From: Paenalcaligenes faecalis | GTDB taxonomy: Bacteria > Pseudomonadota > Gammaproteobacteria > Burkholderiales > Burkholderiaceae_B | NCBI RefSeq assembly: GCF_027557445.1 | Contig: NZ_CP106841.1 | Location: 1,226,001-1,290,000 of the forward strand | Reading direction: 5' to 3' | DNA: 64,000 nt | Shown here: in pieces, positions 47,335-56,253 of the stretch | Numbering within the stretch: position 1 is the first letter of the stretch | Layout of the letters: the number at the start of each line of letters is the position of its first letter | Made by a program: the position numbers and the translations under genes | Notes under the pieces: generated by a model | Databases searched by the model: none | Told to the model about the DNA's origin: nothing | The model's input: the letters and a program-made list of their open reading frames with translations, nothing else

Positions 47335-48537
47335 TTAATCTAAGAAAAGTTCTTGTAAGTCAGTTAAAAAACGCCAACCTAAATCTGACGCTTTAATCCG
47401 TGATGGATGAGGGTCTAACAAACCTTTATCTATTGCCTTACGAATAGTGGGCAAAATCACCGCTAATGATTGCCCCGTGCGCTCTTCGAAATACGTCGCA
47501 GGCACACCATCTCGTAGCCGCAACGCGTTGAGCATAAACTCAAAAGGTAAATCCTCTGCATCCACCGTGCGATTTTCAGCTAAATGGGTCTCATTTCGTA
47601 ATACGGCCTGATCCATCCAACTTTGCGGATTACGTACCCGTGATTGGCGCACAATTCGATCAGGAAAGGACAGTTTGCTGTGCGCCCCCGGCCCAATTCC
47701 TAAATAGTCACCAAACTCCCAATAATTACGGTTATGTTCTGCTTGGAAGCCAGGCTTTGCATAAGCAGACACCTCGTAGTGCTCATAACCATGATCTGCT
47801 GTTAGCTGAATCAAGGCATCTTGCATCTCTGCACTGTCATCATCTGACGGTAAGACAGGAGGGTATTTGGCAAAAACCGTATTGGGTTCTAGAGTTAAGT
47901 GATAAAGCGATAAATGAGAAGTATCAAAGCTCAAGGCCGTTTGTATATCAAACAAGGCCTCTTGTACGGTTTGCTGGGGTAACGCATACATAACGTCCAA
48001 ATTAACCCGTTCTACCGCATCTAAAGCAAACCCTATTGCCGCTTTTGCTTGAGCCGCATCGTGAATACGACCTAATGACTGCAATGCCTGATCATTAAAA
48101 CTTTGAATACCTAAGGAAATACGCGTAATCCCACTTTGACCATAGGCACTAAATCGTGCAGCCTCAGCGGTTCCAGGGTTTGCCTCTAACGTAATTTCAG
48201 CTGTGGGTTGCAAAGGCAAATAGGCTCGTAGCATGCTTAACATTTCGTTAATCGCCGAGGCACTTAATAAGCTAGGCGTGCCTCCACCAATAAACACCGA
48301 CACAACCTGACGCCCCCAAATAAGAGGCAAAGCCTGCTCTAAGTCGGCTCGTAATGCTGCTAAATAGGCCTCTTCGGGCAATACCTCTGGCGTTTTATGA
48401 GAGTTAAAGTCGCAATAAGGACATTTTCGTACGCACCACGGCACATGCACATATAAAGCCAGTGGGGGCAATAGGCGTAAAAGGGGACGTTCGGTTGTCC
48501 CCCCTGGCCGAATTCGAACCGTCGGAGTCTCTATCAT
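47335..48537 (-). CDS. hemW: HemW haem chaperone (radical SAM family)
   Basis: Formerly mistaken for an oxygen-independent coproporphyrinogen oxidase; HemW inserts haem into partner proteins. 400 residues. LALYVHVPWCVRKCPYCDFNSH carries the CxxxCxxC iron-sulfur motif, then SVFIGGGTPSLL, ITLEANPG and RISLGIQSFND. The start overlaps the rdgB stop by 4 bases, so hemW is the last gene of rph-rdgB-hemW. Confidence 0.93.
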   Translation of the reverse strand: MIETPTVRIRPGGTTERPLLRLLPPLALYVHVPWCVRKCPYCDFNSHKTPEVLPEEAYLAALRADLEQALPLIWGRQVVSVFIGGGTPSLLSASAINEMLSMLRAYLPLQPTAEITLEANPGTAEAARFSAYGQSGITRISLGIQSFNDQALQSLGRIHDAAQAKAAIGFALDAVERVNLDVMYALPQQTVQEALFDIQTALSFDTSHLSLYHLTLEPNTVFAKYPPVLPSDDDSAEMQDALIQLTADHGYEHYEVSAYAKPGFQAEHNRNYWEFGDYLGIGPGAHSKLSFPDRIVRQSRVRNPQSWMDQAVLRNETHLAENRTVDAEDLPFEFMLNALRLRDGVPATYFEERTGQSLAVILPTIRKAIDKGLLDPHPSRIKASDLGWRFLTDLQELFLD

Positions 48538-49139
48538 GGCGTTTGTGTTTCAGCCAAACGTTTCACTAATATTTTTAACGCTTGGGCTCGATGACTAAAA
48601 TGATTTTTTTGCTCAGCAGATAACTGAGCCGCTGTACAGTCCAAATCAGGCACAAAGAACAACGGATCATAGCCAAAGCCATTATCTCCTTTGGGCTCAT
48701 TTGCGATCTCGCCCCACCACACCCCTTCTGCAATAATCGGTCTAGGGTCCTGTGGGTTACTGACATAAACTAACACAGACACAAAGCACGCTTTGCGACT
48801 GCTCTGGCCCTGCATCGTTGCCAACAATAGCGCATTATTATCAGCGTCCCCTTTCCCTGCGTCATTCATTGCCGCATAACGTGCTGAATACACACCCGGA
48901 GCGCCATTTAGCGCTAATACAGACAAGCCAGAATCATCGGCTACCGCAGGCAATCCTGTGGCAGCACTCGCGTGACGGGCCTTAGCCAACGCATTTTCAA
49001 CAAAAGTACCAAACGGCTCCTCGGCTTCAGACACCCCTAACTGCCCTTGTGGAATGACCTCAAGCTGCAAAACATCAAACAATGACTGAAACTCAGCCAA
49101 CTTACCTGCATTATTTGAAGCTAAAACAATTTTTTGCAT
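48534..49139 (-). CDS. rdgB: XTP/dITP pyrophosphatase (RdgB/HAM1)
   Basis: Removes deaminated purine nucleotides from the pool. Starts at ATG 49139, giving the family opening MQKIVLASNNAGKLAEF; an in-frame TTG at 49160 is less likely. Other motifs: AVADDSGLSVLALNGAPGVYSARYA, GDNGFGYDPLFFVP and HFSHRAQALKIL. 201 residues. No strong ribosome site, so translation may couple to rph, 26 bases upstream. Confidence 0.93.
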   Translation of the reverse strand: MQKIVLASNNAGKLAEFQSLFDVLQLEVIPQGQLGVSEAEEPFGTFVENALAKARHASAATGLPAVADDSGLSVLALNGAPGVYSARYAAMNDAGKGDADNNALLLATMQGQSSRKACFVSVLVYVSNPQDPRPIIAEGVWWGEIANEPKGDNGFGYDPLFFVPDLDCTAAQLSAEQKNHFSHRAQALKILVKRLAETQTP

Positions 49140-49165
49140 AAAAATAAGGGAATAACTCAATAAAA

Positions 49166-49912
49166 TTAATAATGAACACCTTCGTTAGCCAAAGCTTGTT
49201 TCTGTAGCAGCAACAACTGCCCTACCCCTTGTTGAGCATAATCTAATAAGGTATTGAGCTCACTGCGATCAAAACAGCGGCCTTCGGACGTCCCTTGGAC
49301 CTCAACAAAATGCATCGCGCCATTCATCACAATATTGACATCGGCATCACACCCCGAATCCTCAACATAATCCAAATCCAATAAGGCTTGGCCTGCGATC
49401 ATACCGACAGACACCGCTGCCACCTGATCAATAATGGGATTAGTGGTAATTAAATCGTTTTCTAATAAACGATTTACCGCCAATGCGGCCGCCACCCACG
49501 CACCAGTAATACTGGCACAACGTGTGCCCCCATCCGCCTGCAATACATCACAGTCAATTTGAATAGTGCGCTCACCTAAGGCAGATAAATCAAACACACC
49601 ACGTAAACTACGCCCAATTAAACGTTGAATTTCCTGAGTGCGACCGCTTTGTTTGCCTCTGGCTGCCTCTCGATCAGAACGAGTATGCGTAGAGCGAGGT
49701 AACATACCGTACTCTGCCGTGACCCACCCTTGCTCTTTGCCACGCAGAAAAGGAGGCACTTTATCTAACACACTGGCATTGCAGAGCACATGGGTTTCCC
49801 CCATTTTAATCAATACAGAGCCTTCGGCGTACTTACTAAATCCGGTTTGAATTTCAACAGCTCGTAGTTCCTTAACATCACGCCCATTGGCGCGTTGAGT
49901 TTCGCTCATCAT
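49166..49912 (-). CDS. rph: Ribonuclease PH
   Basis: Phosphorolytic 3'-exonuclease trimming tRNA precursors. 248 residues. [74 protein letters not shown] and [18 protein letters not shown] are all canonical. ATGATG start behind AGGGGAAG. Divergent from yicC across 82 bases, a common arrangement. Confidence 0.96.
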   Translation of the reverse strand: MMSETQRANGRDVKELRAVEIQTGFSKYAEGSVLIKMGETHVLCNASVLDKVPPFLRGKEQGWVTAEYGMLPRSTHTRSDREAARGKQSGRTQEIQRLIGRSLRGVFDLSALGERTIQIDCDVLQADGGTRCASITGAWVAAALAVNRLLENDLITTNPIIDQVAAVSVGMIAGQALLDLDYVEDSGCDADVNIVMNGAMHFVEVQGTSEGRCFDRSELNTLLDYAQQGVGQLLLLQKQALANEGVHY

Positions 49913-49994
49913 CTTCCCCTTAAAAGCCCTAGTGTACTACGAGCAACGGTCTAGCCTACAATAGAGGCTTAGGACATTTAGTCAAAGGAACATT

Positions 49995-50921
49995 ATGATT
50001 CGCAGCATGACGGCGTTTGCCAATACGCGCACAGAGCTTGAGCTAGGTGCTATCCAAATGGAAATTCGTAGCGTCAATAATCGCTACCTTGATTTACACC
50101 TACGCCTGCCCGAAGAACTTCGTTTTAGCGAGGCCTCTATCCGAGAAATACTAGGCCAATCATTACAACGAGGCAAAGTCGAGCTACGGGTGAATTTTCA
50201 ACGGGCGTTTAATGCTGAAAAAAACCAACTACATCCTGCACTTCTAGAACAACTAGCCTCTCAGCTCCAAGCGGCTCGTGCTGTGATTGCTGATATCCCT
50301 GCCCCACGCCTAAGCGAAGTCATTGCCTTAAACAATCAAGAGCAAGGTTTAGACCATGACACTTGGCTCCCCGCTATTCAACAAAACCTACGCGCAGCCT
50401 TGGCGGACTTAGATGAAGCCAAACAACGCGAAGGCCAACGCTTAGCCCACGTCATGCTAGAGGTTGCAGATCAGATGACGGATTTAGTCAACGAAGTCGA
50501 AGCCCATCTACCTGCCCTATTGATAGAGCACCAACAAAAAATCACACATCGCCTAACCGAAGCCCTTACCAATGTCAGCCCGGATGGTTTTGCTCAAATT
50601 AGCGGCGAAGAACTCTCCGCACGTATCGCCCAAGAATCCTCACTCTTTGCCTTGCGCATCGATGTGGCAGAGGAAATCACACGACTACGCTCCCACATTA
50701 ACGAACTCTCTCATATTTTGAACACAGGCAATACCGCCAATCAAAAATCCCGCACACGCCAAGGCAGCATAGGTAAGCGCCTGGACTTTTTATTTCAAGA
50801 AATGAATCGCGAAGCCAACACCCTGGGCTCCAAAGCGGGTTCTATTGAAGTCACTCGCGCCGCCATTGATTTAAAGTTAATGATTGAGCAGCTCAGAGAA
50901 CAGGCGCAGAATATTGAGTGA
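49995..50921 (+). CDS. yicC: YicC-family endoribonuclease
   Basis: 308 residues, N-terminal YicC domain (MIRSMTAFANTRTELELGAIQMEIRSVNNRYLDLHLRLPEELR) and C-terminal DUF1732 (GKRLDFLFQEMNREANTLGSKA). E. coli YicC has been shown to be a ribonuclease acting on small RNAs. In related genomes a guanylate kinase gene often follows; here an integrase follows instead, which suggests the element inserted just downstream. Confidence 0.93.
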   Translation: MIRSMTAFANTRTELELGAIQMEIRSVNNRYLDLHLRLPEELRFSEASIREILGQSLQRGKVELRVNFQRAFNAEKNQLHPALLEQLASQLQAARAVIADIPAPRLSEVIALNNQEQGLDHDTWLPAIQQNLRAALADLDEAKQREGQRLAHVMLEVADQMTDLVNEVEAHLPALLIEHQQKITHRLTEALTNVSPDGFAQISGEELSARIAQESSLFALRIDVAEEITRLRSHINELSHILNTGNTANQKSRTRQGSIGKRLDFLFQEMNREANTLGSKAGSIEVTRAAIDLKLMIEQLREQAQNIE

Positions 50922-50998
50922 TGTCTACGGGGCTCCACCGAAGTCAACAAACCCTTTAAAATCAACGCTCTTATGGTTTTTTAGTTCTACCCAAGTCA

Positions 50999-51014
50999 AC
51001 TGGTACCCACCAGT
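50999..51014. repeat. Short inverted repeat upstream of the integrase
   Basis: ACTGGT-ACCC-ACCAGT, perfect 6-bp arms, about 90 bases before the integrase start and near the direct repeats. Confidence 0.4.
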
Positions 51015-51026
51015 ATCAAGTAAAAA

Positions 51027-51084
51027 GTGGTGAGTATATTGGTGAGTACATGGGTATAATCAAAAAATGAAGTGGTGAGTACAT
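51027..51084 (+). repeat. Three direct repeats ahead of the integrase gene
   Basis: TGGTGAGTA(T/C)AT occurs about 51028-51039, at 51040-51051 and at 51073-51084: two adjoining copies and a third 21 bases later, ending just upstream of the GGAGG ribosome site of the integrase. Candidate arm-type integrase sites or an autoregulatory operator. Confidence 0.55.
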
Positions 51085-51099
51085 TTTTGGAGGGTAGAA

Positions 51100-52308
51100 A
51101 TGACTAAGCTGACGAGCAAGCTGGTTGCAGCAAAGGTAAAAGGTGAGCCGGGTAGCTTTGCTGACGGCAATGGGCTGTATTTGGTTGTACCTAAGCGGGG
51201 ACGAGCCTATTGGTCACTGCGCTACACCGCACACTCAAAGCGTAAACAAATGACACTGGCCCCAGTGGATGACCTATCTTTAGCCGATGCTCGTGCTGAG
51301 GCCGCTTTAAAAAAGAAACAGTTGCGTGACGGCCTTGACCCGCTGATTGCAAAAAAACAAGCGGAATATGCTTCTATTCATACGGTTGACGAGCTTTTTG
51401 CGGATTGGCATGAAGGTAATGTTAGGCGCTTAAAGCATCACCAGATCCCACAGCGGGTGTACATGCAAGACATCGCCCCTGTTATTGGGGAGATGCAGCC
51501 ATCCGATGTCACCGGGCGAGACATTAAGCAGATATTGCAAAACATTGTGGAAAGCAATAGACCTACGGTAGCTAATGATGCCCTGCTCTACTGCAAACAG
51601 CTGTTTAACCATGCCATTAAGTTAGACCTAATCGTTCATAACCCTGCTTTTGCTTTTTCAGTAGACGATGCGGGCGGCGTGGAAAAAAGTAGAGATCGAG
51701 CACTTAGCTTTAAAGAGCTAACACAGGTTTTTAAAAAATTCAGAGAAGAGTCAGACAGTTTCACACGTGATAACTACTTAGCCTGTGCGTTATTGGTGTT
51801 ACTAGGTGTTCGCAAAGGTGAGTTAACTGAAGCTACGTGGAGTGAATTTCATCTAAAGACAAAGACGTGGTATTTACCCAGTGAGCGCAGTAAGTCAGGG
51901 GTGGCCATTGATATTCCTCTACCCGACTTGGCTATTCAATGGCTAGATGAATTAAAGGTACGTTCTTTAGGGTCTGATTATGTTTTTCCTAATAGACGCT
52001 CAAGCAAAATGCCTCATATGGGTAAAGACACCTTAAACCGAGCTATAGCCAAGCTATTCGGCAGAGAGCCCGGCAGAGCCGTTCAGCCTGAAAATAAAAT
52101 GGGAGATATAGCGTACTTCACTGTGCATGACTTACGACGCACGTGTCGAAGCTTGTTGGCTGCTATTGGTGTCCCCGGCCATGTGGCAGAACGCTGCCTT
52201 AATCACGCATTAAAAGGCGTAGAAGGCATCTATAACCGCCATGATTACTTTGATGAGAGGAAAGAGGCGTTGGAGTTGCTGGCGAAAAAGTTGGAGCCGA
52301 TTATTTAA
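51100..52308 (+). CDS. P4-type tyrosine integrase
   Basis: 402 residues. N-terminal arm-binding domain (DUF4102: SFADGNGLYLVVPKRGRAYWSLRY, KQMTLAPVDDLSLADARAEA), SAM-like core-binding domain, and catalytic domain with Arg in LGVRKGELTEATW, HDLRRTCRSLL, and Tyr in GIYNRHDYF. Integrates and excises genomic islands. GGAGG ribosome site. This class often targets tRNA 3' ends, but none is adjacent; the site appears to be downstream of yicC. Confidence 0.93.
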   Translation: MTKLTSKLVAAKVKGEPGSFADGNGLYLVVPKRGRAYWSLRYTAHSKRKQMTLAPVDDLSLADARAEAALKKKQLRDGLDPLIAKKQAEYASIHTVDELFADWHEGNVRRLKHHQIPQRVYMQDIAPVIGEMQPSDVTGRDIKQILQNIVESNRPTVANDALLYCKQLFNHAIKLDLIVHNPAFAFSVDDAGGVEKSRDRALSFKELTQVFKKFREESDSFTRDNYLACALLVLLGVRKGELTEATWSEFHLKTKTWYLPSERSKSGVAIDIPLPDLAIQWLDELKVRSLGSDYVFPNRRSSKMPHMGKDTLNRAIAKLFGREPGRAVQPENKMGDIAYFTVHDLRRTCRSLLAAIGVPGHVAERCLNHALKGVEGIYNRHDYFDERKEALELLAKKLEPII

Positions 52309-52313
52309 GATTT

Positions 52314-52342
52314 AGCCCGTCTATTGTGACGGGTTTTATTTT
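52314..52342 (+). terminator. Intrinsic terminator of the integrase gene
   Basis: CCCGTC (52316-52321) / GACGGG (52328-52333), followed by TTTTATTTT, directly after the integrase stop. Confidence 0.8.
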
Positions 52343-52436
52343 CGCTTAAAAATTGAATACAAATAGTAATGAGAATTAAATCCATTAAAATAAAGATGTA
52401 AATCTGCGCCAAACAGCAAGGCGACTCCAGCTCGCT

Positions 52437-53036
52437 TTAAGAGGCTGCTCCTAATCCTACAGTTTCCAGTCTATTTAAAGCCAGTGCTAGACTAGGGCGA
52501 TCAAAAATATTCAGCTTACGCTGTGCCCAGCGTTCACCAGCGGGCCAGTTCTGTACACCTTGTAGTAATGAGTCTTCGTCATGGGCAACGTGTTCTTTGT
52601 ACAAGAGCCAGTCTACTGTTGATAACAGCTCCATCCCAAAAGGAGACTCAAAACCATCAATAAGCCTTGTTACCTTTTCCAATGCGGGTAAATAGGCTTT
52701 AGCCTCGGCGTGTAAATACGCTTCTAGTTCAGCTTTTCTTTGATCGTTAAACCAAATGACGTCTAGAGGATCGCAATCATTAATTCGCTTTTCGCATTGT
52801 AAATAACTACCATCTAAACGATTTAATAAATGACGCAATCGATCCGCATAAGGACCGTAATTATTAGCGACAAAACGTAATACTAAAGGATTAGGTAAAT
52901 TTTCGGACTCAATAGCACGCTTCATAAACCAAGCTAAAGATTGAATTTCTAAAAAACCACACTCCATACCTAAAATCCAATACCTACGCACGAGCTCAAC
53001 AATAAGCGCATTACTTGGTTTTAAATATTTTTTCAT
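52437..53036 (-). pseudogene. C-terminal fragment of a DarG-like ADP-ribosylglycohydrolase antitoxin
   Basis: About 199 residues from ATG 53036 resemble the C-terminal domain of DarG, the antitoxin of Dar[56 protein letters not shown]. The N-terminal macro domain that reverses DNA ADP-ribosylation is absent, and no DarT toxin gene is next to it. The region upstream runs directly into an oppositely oriented truncated gene, so I read this as a deletion remnant. A stand-alone use of this domain cannot be excluded. Confidence 0.6.
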
Positions 53037-53101
53037 TAACTCTATATCCTCAATCACTTCTAATAACTAAGTGTAGGTCACTCTATAAAACGCTTCTATC
53101 A

Positions 53102-53614
53102 AAAGCTACTGGCGATAATGCCATTCCACTTCTATTATCTTTAATGGCTGCCGACCTTCTTAATGGGTACAGTGAAATGGATATCGTACAGTTGCAAAAG
53201 GTATTCCATACAGGTGCAGACCCAATGGAACGACTCATGCTTCGTCCTTCCTTTGAAGGTGCTGTAAGCCAAGATGCTGGCTATGTTTTAGTAGACGATG
53301 TAACTAGTATGGGTGGTACACTAGCAGAGCTAGCAAATTATATTCGACTTAACGGTGGATTCGTATTAGGCAGTATCGTACTTGTCAATGCTGGTAGGGA
53401 GAAAAACTTTACCCTAATCAAAAAGCATCTGAAAATTTTAGAGGAGCGATTCCATGACCAAATTAGACAACAGTTCGGTATCCATCTCCCAGCCCTCACA
53501 GCAAACGAAGCCAACTACCTTGTTGGCTTTAGAACCTTTGACGAGATCCGAAATCGATGCGTTAAGGCAGAAAAAGAGACACATCTCAGATTACTATCAA
53601 AAGGTATTAAGTAA
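53102..53614 (+). pseudogene. Truncated phosphoribosyltransferase-domain gene
   Basis: Homology begins abruptly at KATGDNAIPLLLSL and continues with HTGADPMERLMLRPSFEG, the PRPP loop VLVDDVTSMGGTLAEL and a C-terminal LTANEANYLVGFRTFDEIRNR. Related proteins on mobile elements have roughly 80-100 more residues at the N-terminus. The open frame extends left to 53015 but that part is antisense to the DarG fragment and unlike the family. Probably inactive. Confidence 0.65.
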
Positions 53615-53721
53615 GAAGCTTTAATGTCTTCTTACCTTGTATTAAAAAATAGCAAAGACTAAGCATTTTCGAAAACGTGTAATCCAAATTTTTTCATACC
53701 TATATCACCTTAGTGAATCCG

Positions 53722-53745
53722 GCAGAGCATTGGCTCTGCTTTTTT
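53722..53745 (+). terminator. Terminator just upstream of the Zn-ribbon gene
   Basis: GCAGAGC-ATTG-GCTCTGC followed by six T; its T-run ends 19 bases before the next ATG, with AAGGAG between. Confidence 0.85.
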
Positions 53746-53764
53746 GTTTTCTAAGGAGATCCTT

Positions 53765-54115
53765 ATGTCATTTGTTCATGAATGTCCACGTTGCCTCTCT
53801 AAGCGAGTACTCGCTAAACATACAGGTCGCAAAATTGGCGCAAGCATTGGTGCTGTGGCTGGCTTTGGCTCAGCGATCAATAGTGCGGCGACCGGAGCGG
53901 CTACAGGGGCTGCGTTTGCTGTTCAAAACTTCTCAGACAAAACCCCTTCCCCTCAAACTGTTCTCAGTGCGGTGATAGGTGGTTTAGTGGGTGGCGTAGC
54001 GGGCTGTGCCGCAGGTGCCGCGTTTGGTGATGCCCTTGATCAAACCGTTTTTGATAATTACGAGTGCCTTGATTGTGGCTACAGCTTTAGTTATGTAGCT
54101 AGTTCTAATCAGTAA
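53765..54115 (+). CDS. Zn-ribbon protein with glycine-zipper membrane segments
   Basis: 116 residues from ATG 53765 (AAGGAG 7 bases upstream). A CPRC pair near the N-terminus and CLDCG near the C-terminus could form one zinc ribbon. Between them lie two Gly/Ala-rich segments (IGASIGAVAGFGSA, VIGGLVGGVAGCAAGAAFG) like glycine-zipper membrane helices. It therefore looks like a hairpin in the membrane closed by a split zinc site. No named function. Found beside element genes. Confidence 0.8.
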   Translation: MSFVHECPRCLSKRVLAKHTGRKIGASIGAVAGFGSAINSAATGAATGAAFAVQNFSDKTPSPQTVLSAVIGGLVGGVAGCAAGAAFGDALDQTVFDNYECLDCGYSFSYVASSNQ

Positions 54116-54134
54116 CTATCTAAGGAGATAACTC

Positions 54135-55094
54135 ATGGCTCACTGTGTTGAAAGCATGGCCTTTACTGGCGCAACTCCTTGGCATGGTCTAGGGAAGCAA
54201 CTCACTGAAAACCAACCCATTGAAGTGTGGGCTCAAGAGGCAGGTATGGACTGGGAGATTAAAGAAACCCCCGTTCGTTTTATGAGTGCTGGTAACCATG
54301 AAAAAAGCGCCCTTCTGACTTACCCTGAACGTAAGGTTTTATTTCGTTCTGATACCCAAGAACCCCTCTCTGTGGTGAGCCAGCGCTATCAAGTGGTACA
54401 GCCTCGTGAGATCCTTGAGTTCTATAGAGATCTAACTGAAATGTCTGGCTTTCAGCTGCACACGGCAGGCGTACTCAAAGGCGGCCGTAAAGTCTGGGCT
54501 TTAGCCAAAACCGGACAATCCACTTTGCTGCGAGGCAATGATTTAGTGGAAGGCTATGTATTGTTAGCAACAGCTTGTGATGGCACCCTAGCCACTACAG
54601 CCCAATTCACCTCGGTACGTGTGGTTTGCCATAACACGTTAAGTATTGCTTTAGACAAGGGGCAAGGAGTAGTACGTGTCCCTCACAGCACGCAATTTAA
54701 TCCACAAGCCGTCAAAGACGAGCTAGGTATTTCAGTCACCTCATGGGATGCCTTCATGTACCGCATGAAACACCTCAGTGAGCGCAAAGTCAGTCACAAA
54801 GAAGCCGAAGACTTTTTCCTCACGTTGTTCTCCACACAAAGCCAAGGCAACGCTACCCCTCTTGCCACTCAACCCATGAAGAAAGCATTGGCGTTGTATG
54901 AGGGACATGGTCGTGGAGCAGAACTCAATACCGCCAAAGGAACGGCGCTAGGGCTATTAAACTCCATTACCGAGTTTATAGACCATGAGCGCCGCGCCCA
55001 TAGCCAAGACCACCGTTTAGACTCAGCGTGGTTTGGACAAGGGGCTACCCTCAAACAAAAAGCTCTGAACCAGTCCTTAGCCTTACTAGCCTAA
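54135..55094 (+). CDS. DUF932 phage/plasmid-like protein
   Basis: 319 residues of the DUF932/TIGR03299 family, widespread on plasmids, phages and integrative elements but with no established biochemical function. Opens AHCVESMAFTGATPWHGLGKQL, with FRSDTQEPLSVVSQRYQVVQP and TTAQFTSVRVVCHNTLSIAL. Preceded by the same TCTAAGGAGAT ribosome-site context as the Zn-ribbon gene. Probably acts in DNA replication or recombination of the element. Confidence 0.88.
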   Translation: MAHCVESMAFTGATPWHGLGKQLTENQPIEVWAQEAGMDWEIKETPVRFMSAGNHEKSALLTYPERKVLFRSDTQEPLSVVSQRYQVVQPREILEFYRDLTEMSGFQLHTAGVLKGGRKVWALAKTGQSTLLRGNDLVEGYVLLATACDGTLATTAQFTSVRVVCHNTLSIALDKGQGVVRVPHSTQFNPQAVKDELGISVTSWDAFMYRMKHLSERKVSHKEAEDFFLTLFSTQSQGNATPLATQPMKKALALYEGHGRGAELNTAKGTALGLLNSITEFIDHERRAHSQDHRLDSAWFGQGATLKQKALNQSLALLA

Positions 55095-55123
55095 GTACCC
55101 TAACTTCCCCTTTTTTATAAATG

Positions 55124-55153
55124 AGCCCGATGTGATTGCATCGGGCTTTTTTT
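55124..55153 (+). terminator. Terminator between DUF932 and YqaJ genes
   Basis: AGCCCGATG / CATCGGGCT (9 bp, TGATTG loop) and six T, then ACG. Ends 20 bases before the next ATG. Confidence 0.9.
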
Positions 55154-55173
55154 ACGCCTTTTAGGAATCCATC

Positions 55174-56175
55174 ATGCAAACTCAATCCTTACCACAACAA
55201 CGTCCCACCTACCGTCCTGCGCTACGCTTAGTGGACACCAAAACCCTTAATCACTCGGAATGGCTTGCTGTTCGTAAACAAGGCATTGGTAGCTCGGATG
55301 CAGCCACCGCCATCGGCTTAAATCCATACCAATCACCGCTTGAACTGTGGATGGTTAAAACGGGACGAGATAGCGCTTTTCAAAAAGAAGAGAGCAGCAT
55401 TGGTTATGCACCCATGCACTGGGGTACACAACTTGAACCCCTCGTCGCTAAACAGTACCAAGCACATACAGGCCATCGGGTACGCCGTGTCAATGCCGTC
55501 CTACAGCACCCTGAACACCCTTGGATGTTAGCGAACATTGATCGTGAAGTGGTGGGTACAACTGAGGTGGATATTTTAGAGTGTAAAACCGCGGGCGAAT
55601 TTGGTGCGAGACACTGGCGTGACGGTGTGCCGGAATACGTGCAAATCCAAGTCCAGCATCAGTTGGCCGTCACAGGTAAACACGCCGCCGACGTAGCGGT
55701 GCTCCTCTGCGGACAAGACCTACAAATCCATCGCATCTACCGAGATGAAGCCTTAATTACTCGTCTTATTGAACTAGAGGCCAAGTTTTGGCATTACGTA
55801 CAAACGGACACTCCGCCACCTGCGGATGGCTCAGACTCGGCAGCTAAAGCGCTCCAAGCTTTATACCCTCACGATAACAGCGAGGAGCTAGACTGGAGCC
55901 AAGACAGCAGCAAGTCAGCCCTATTCGGAGACCTGATTGCCATTCGTCAACAGGCCGATCAACTGAAGCAACGTGAAGAGCAACTCAAACAACAAATCCA
56001 AGAGCAAATGGGCGATGCTAGCAAAGCGCTGTTTGAGACAGGCTCGGTAACATGGAAACGCAGCAAAGACAGCGTTACTTTAGACTCCAAACGCCTCTTG
56101 GCGGATCACCCTGAACTACTGCACCAATACAGCATGACTCGCAGTGGTAGCCGTCGTTTTTTAATCCAGGCCTAA
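55174..56175 (+). CDS. YqaJ-family (lambda exonuclease-like) recombinase nuclease
   Basis: 333 residues. RQGIGSSDAATAIGLNPYQSPLELWMVKTGR, WGTQLEPLVAKQY, then a PD-(D/E)xK core: Asp in VDILECKTA with Glu-Lys, and QVQHQLAVTGK. The C-terminal third has a charged coiled coil. Such 5'-3' exonucleases pair with single-strand annealing proteins; no such partner is recognised in the window, so it may be one of the neighbouring unknowns or lie elsewhere. Confidence 0.88.
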   Translation: MQTQSLPQQRPTYRPALRLVDTKTLNHSEWLAVRKQGIGSSDAATAIGLNPYQSPLELWMVKTGRDSAFQKEESSIGYAPMHWGTQLEPLVAKQYQAHTGHRVRRVNAVLQHPEHPWMLANIDREVVGTTEVDILECKTAGEFGARHWRDGVPEYVQIQVQHQLAVTGKHAADVAVLLCGQDLQIHRIYRDEALITRLIELEAKFWHYVQTDTPPPADGSDSAAKALQALYPHDNSEELDWSQDSSKSALFGDLIAIRQQADQLKQREEQLKQQIQEQMGDASKALFETGSVTWKRSKDSVTLDSKRLLADHPELLHQYSMTRSGSRRFLIQA

Positions 56176-56197
56176 GCCCTATTTCATCACAGCATAC

Positions 56198-56232
56198 AGC
56201 CAGCCCGTCTTAGAGGACAGGCTGGCTTTTTT
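56198..56232 (+). terminator. Terminator between YqaJ and RDF-like genes
   Basis: AGCCAGCC (56198-56205) / GGCTGGCT (56220-56227), inner GTC/GAC pairs, then T-run and ACG. Ends about 22 bases before the next ATG. Confidence 0.88.
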
Positions 56233-56253
56233 ACGTTTTATAAGGACGACATC

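Noticed and set aside
50941-51000. AAGTCAAC direct repeat as an attachment-site pair
   Set aside because: Eight bases at a 52-base spacing, both copies on the same side of the integrase; too short and wrongly placed for element ends.
53015-53101. N-terminal extension of the phosphoribosyltransferase frame
   Set aside because: The first 29 residues overlap the DarG remnant in antisense and are unlike the family, so homology is taken to start at about 53102.
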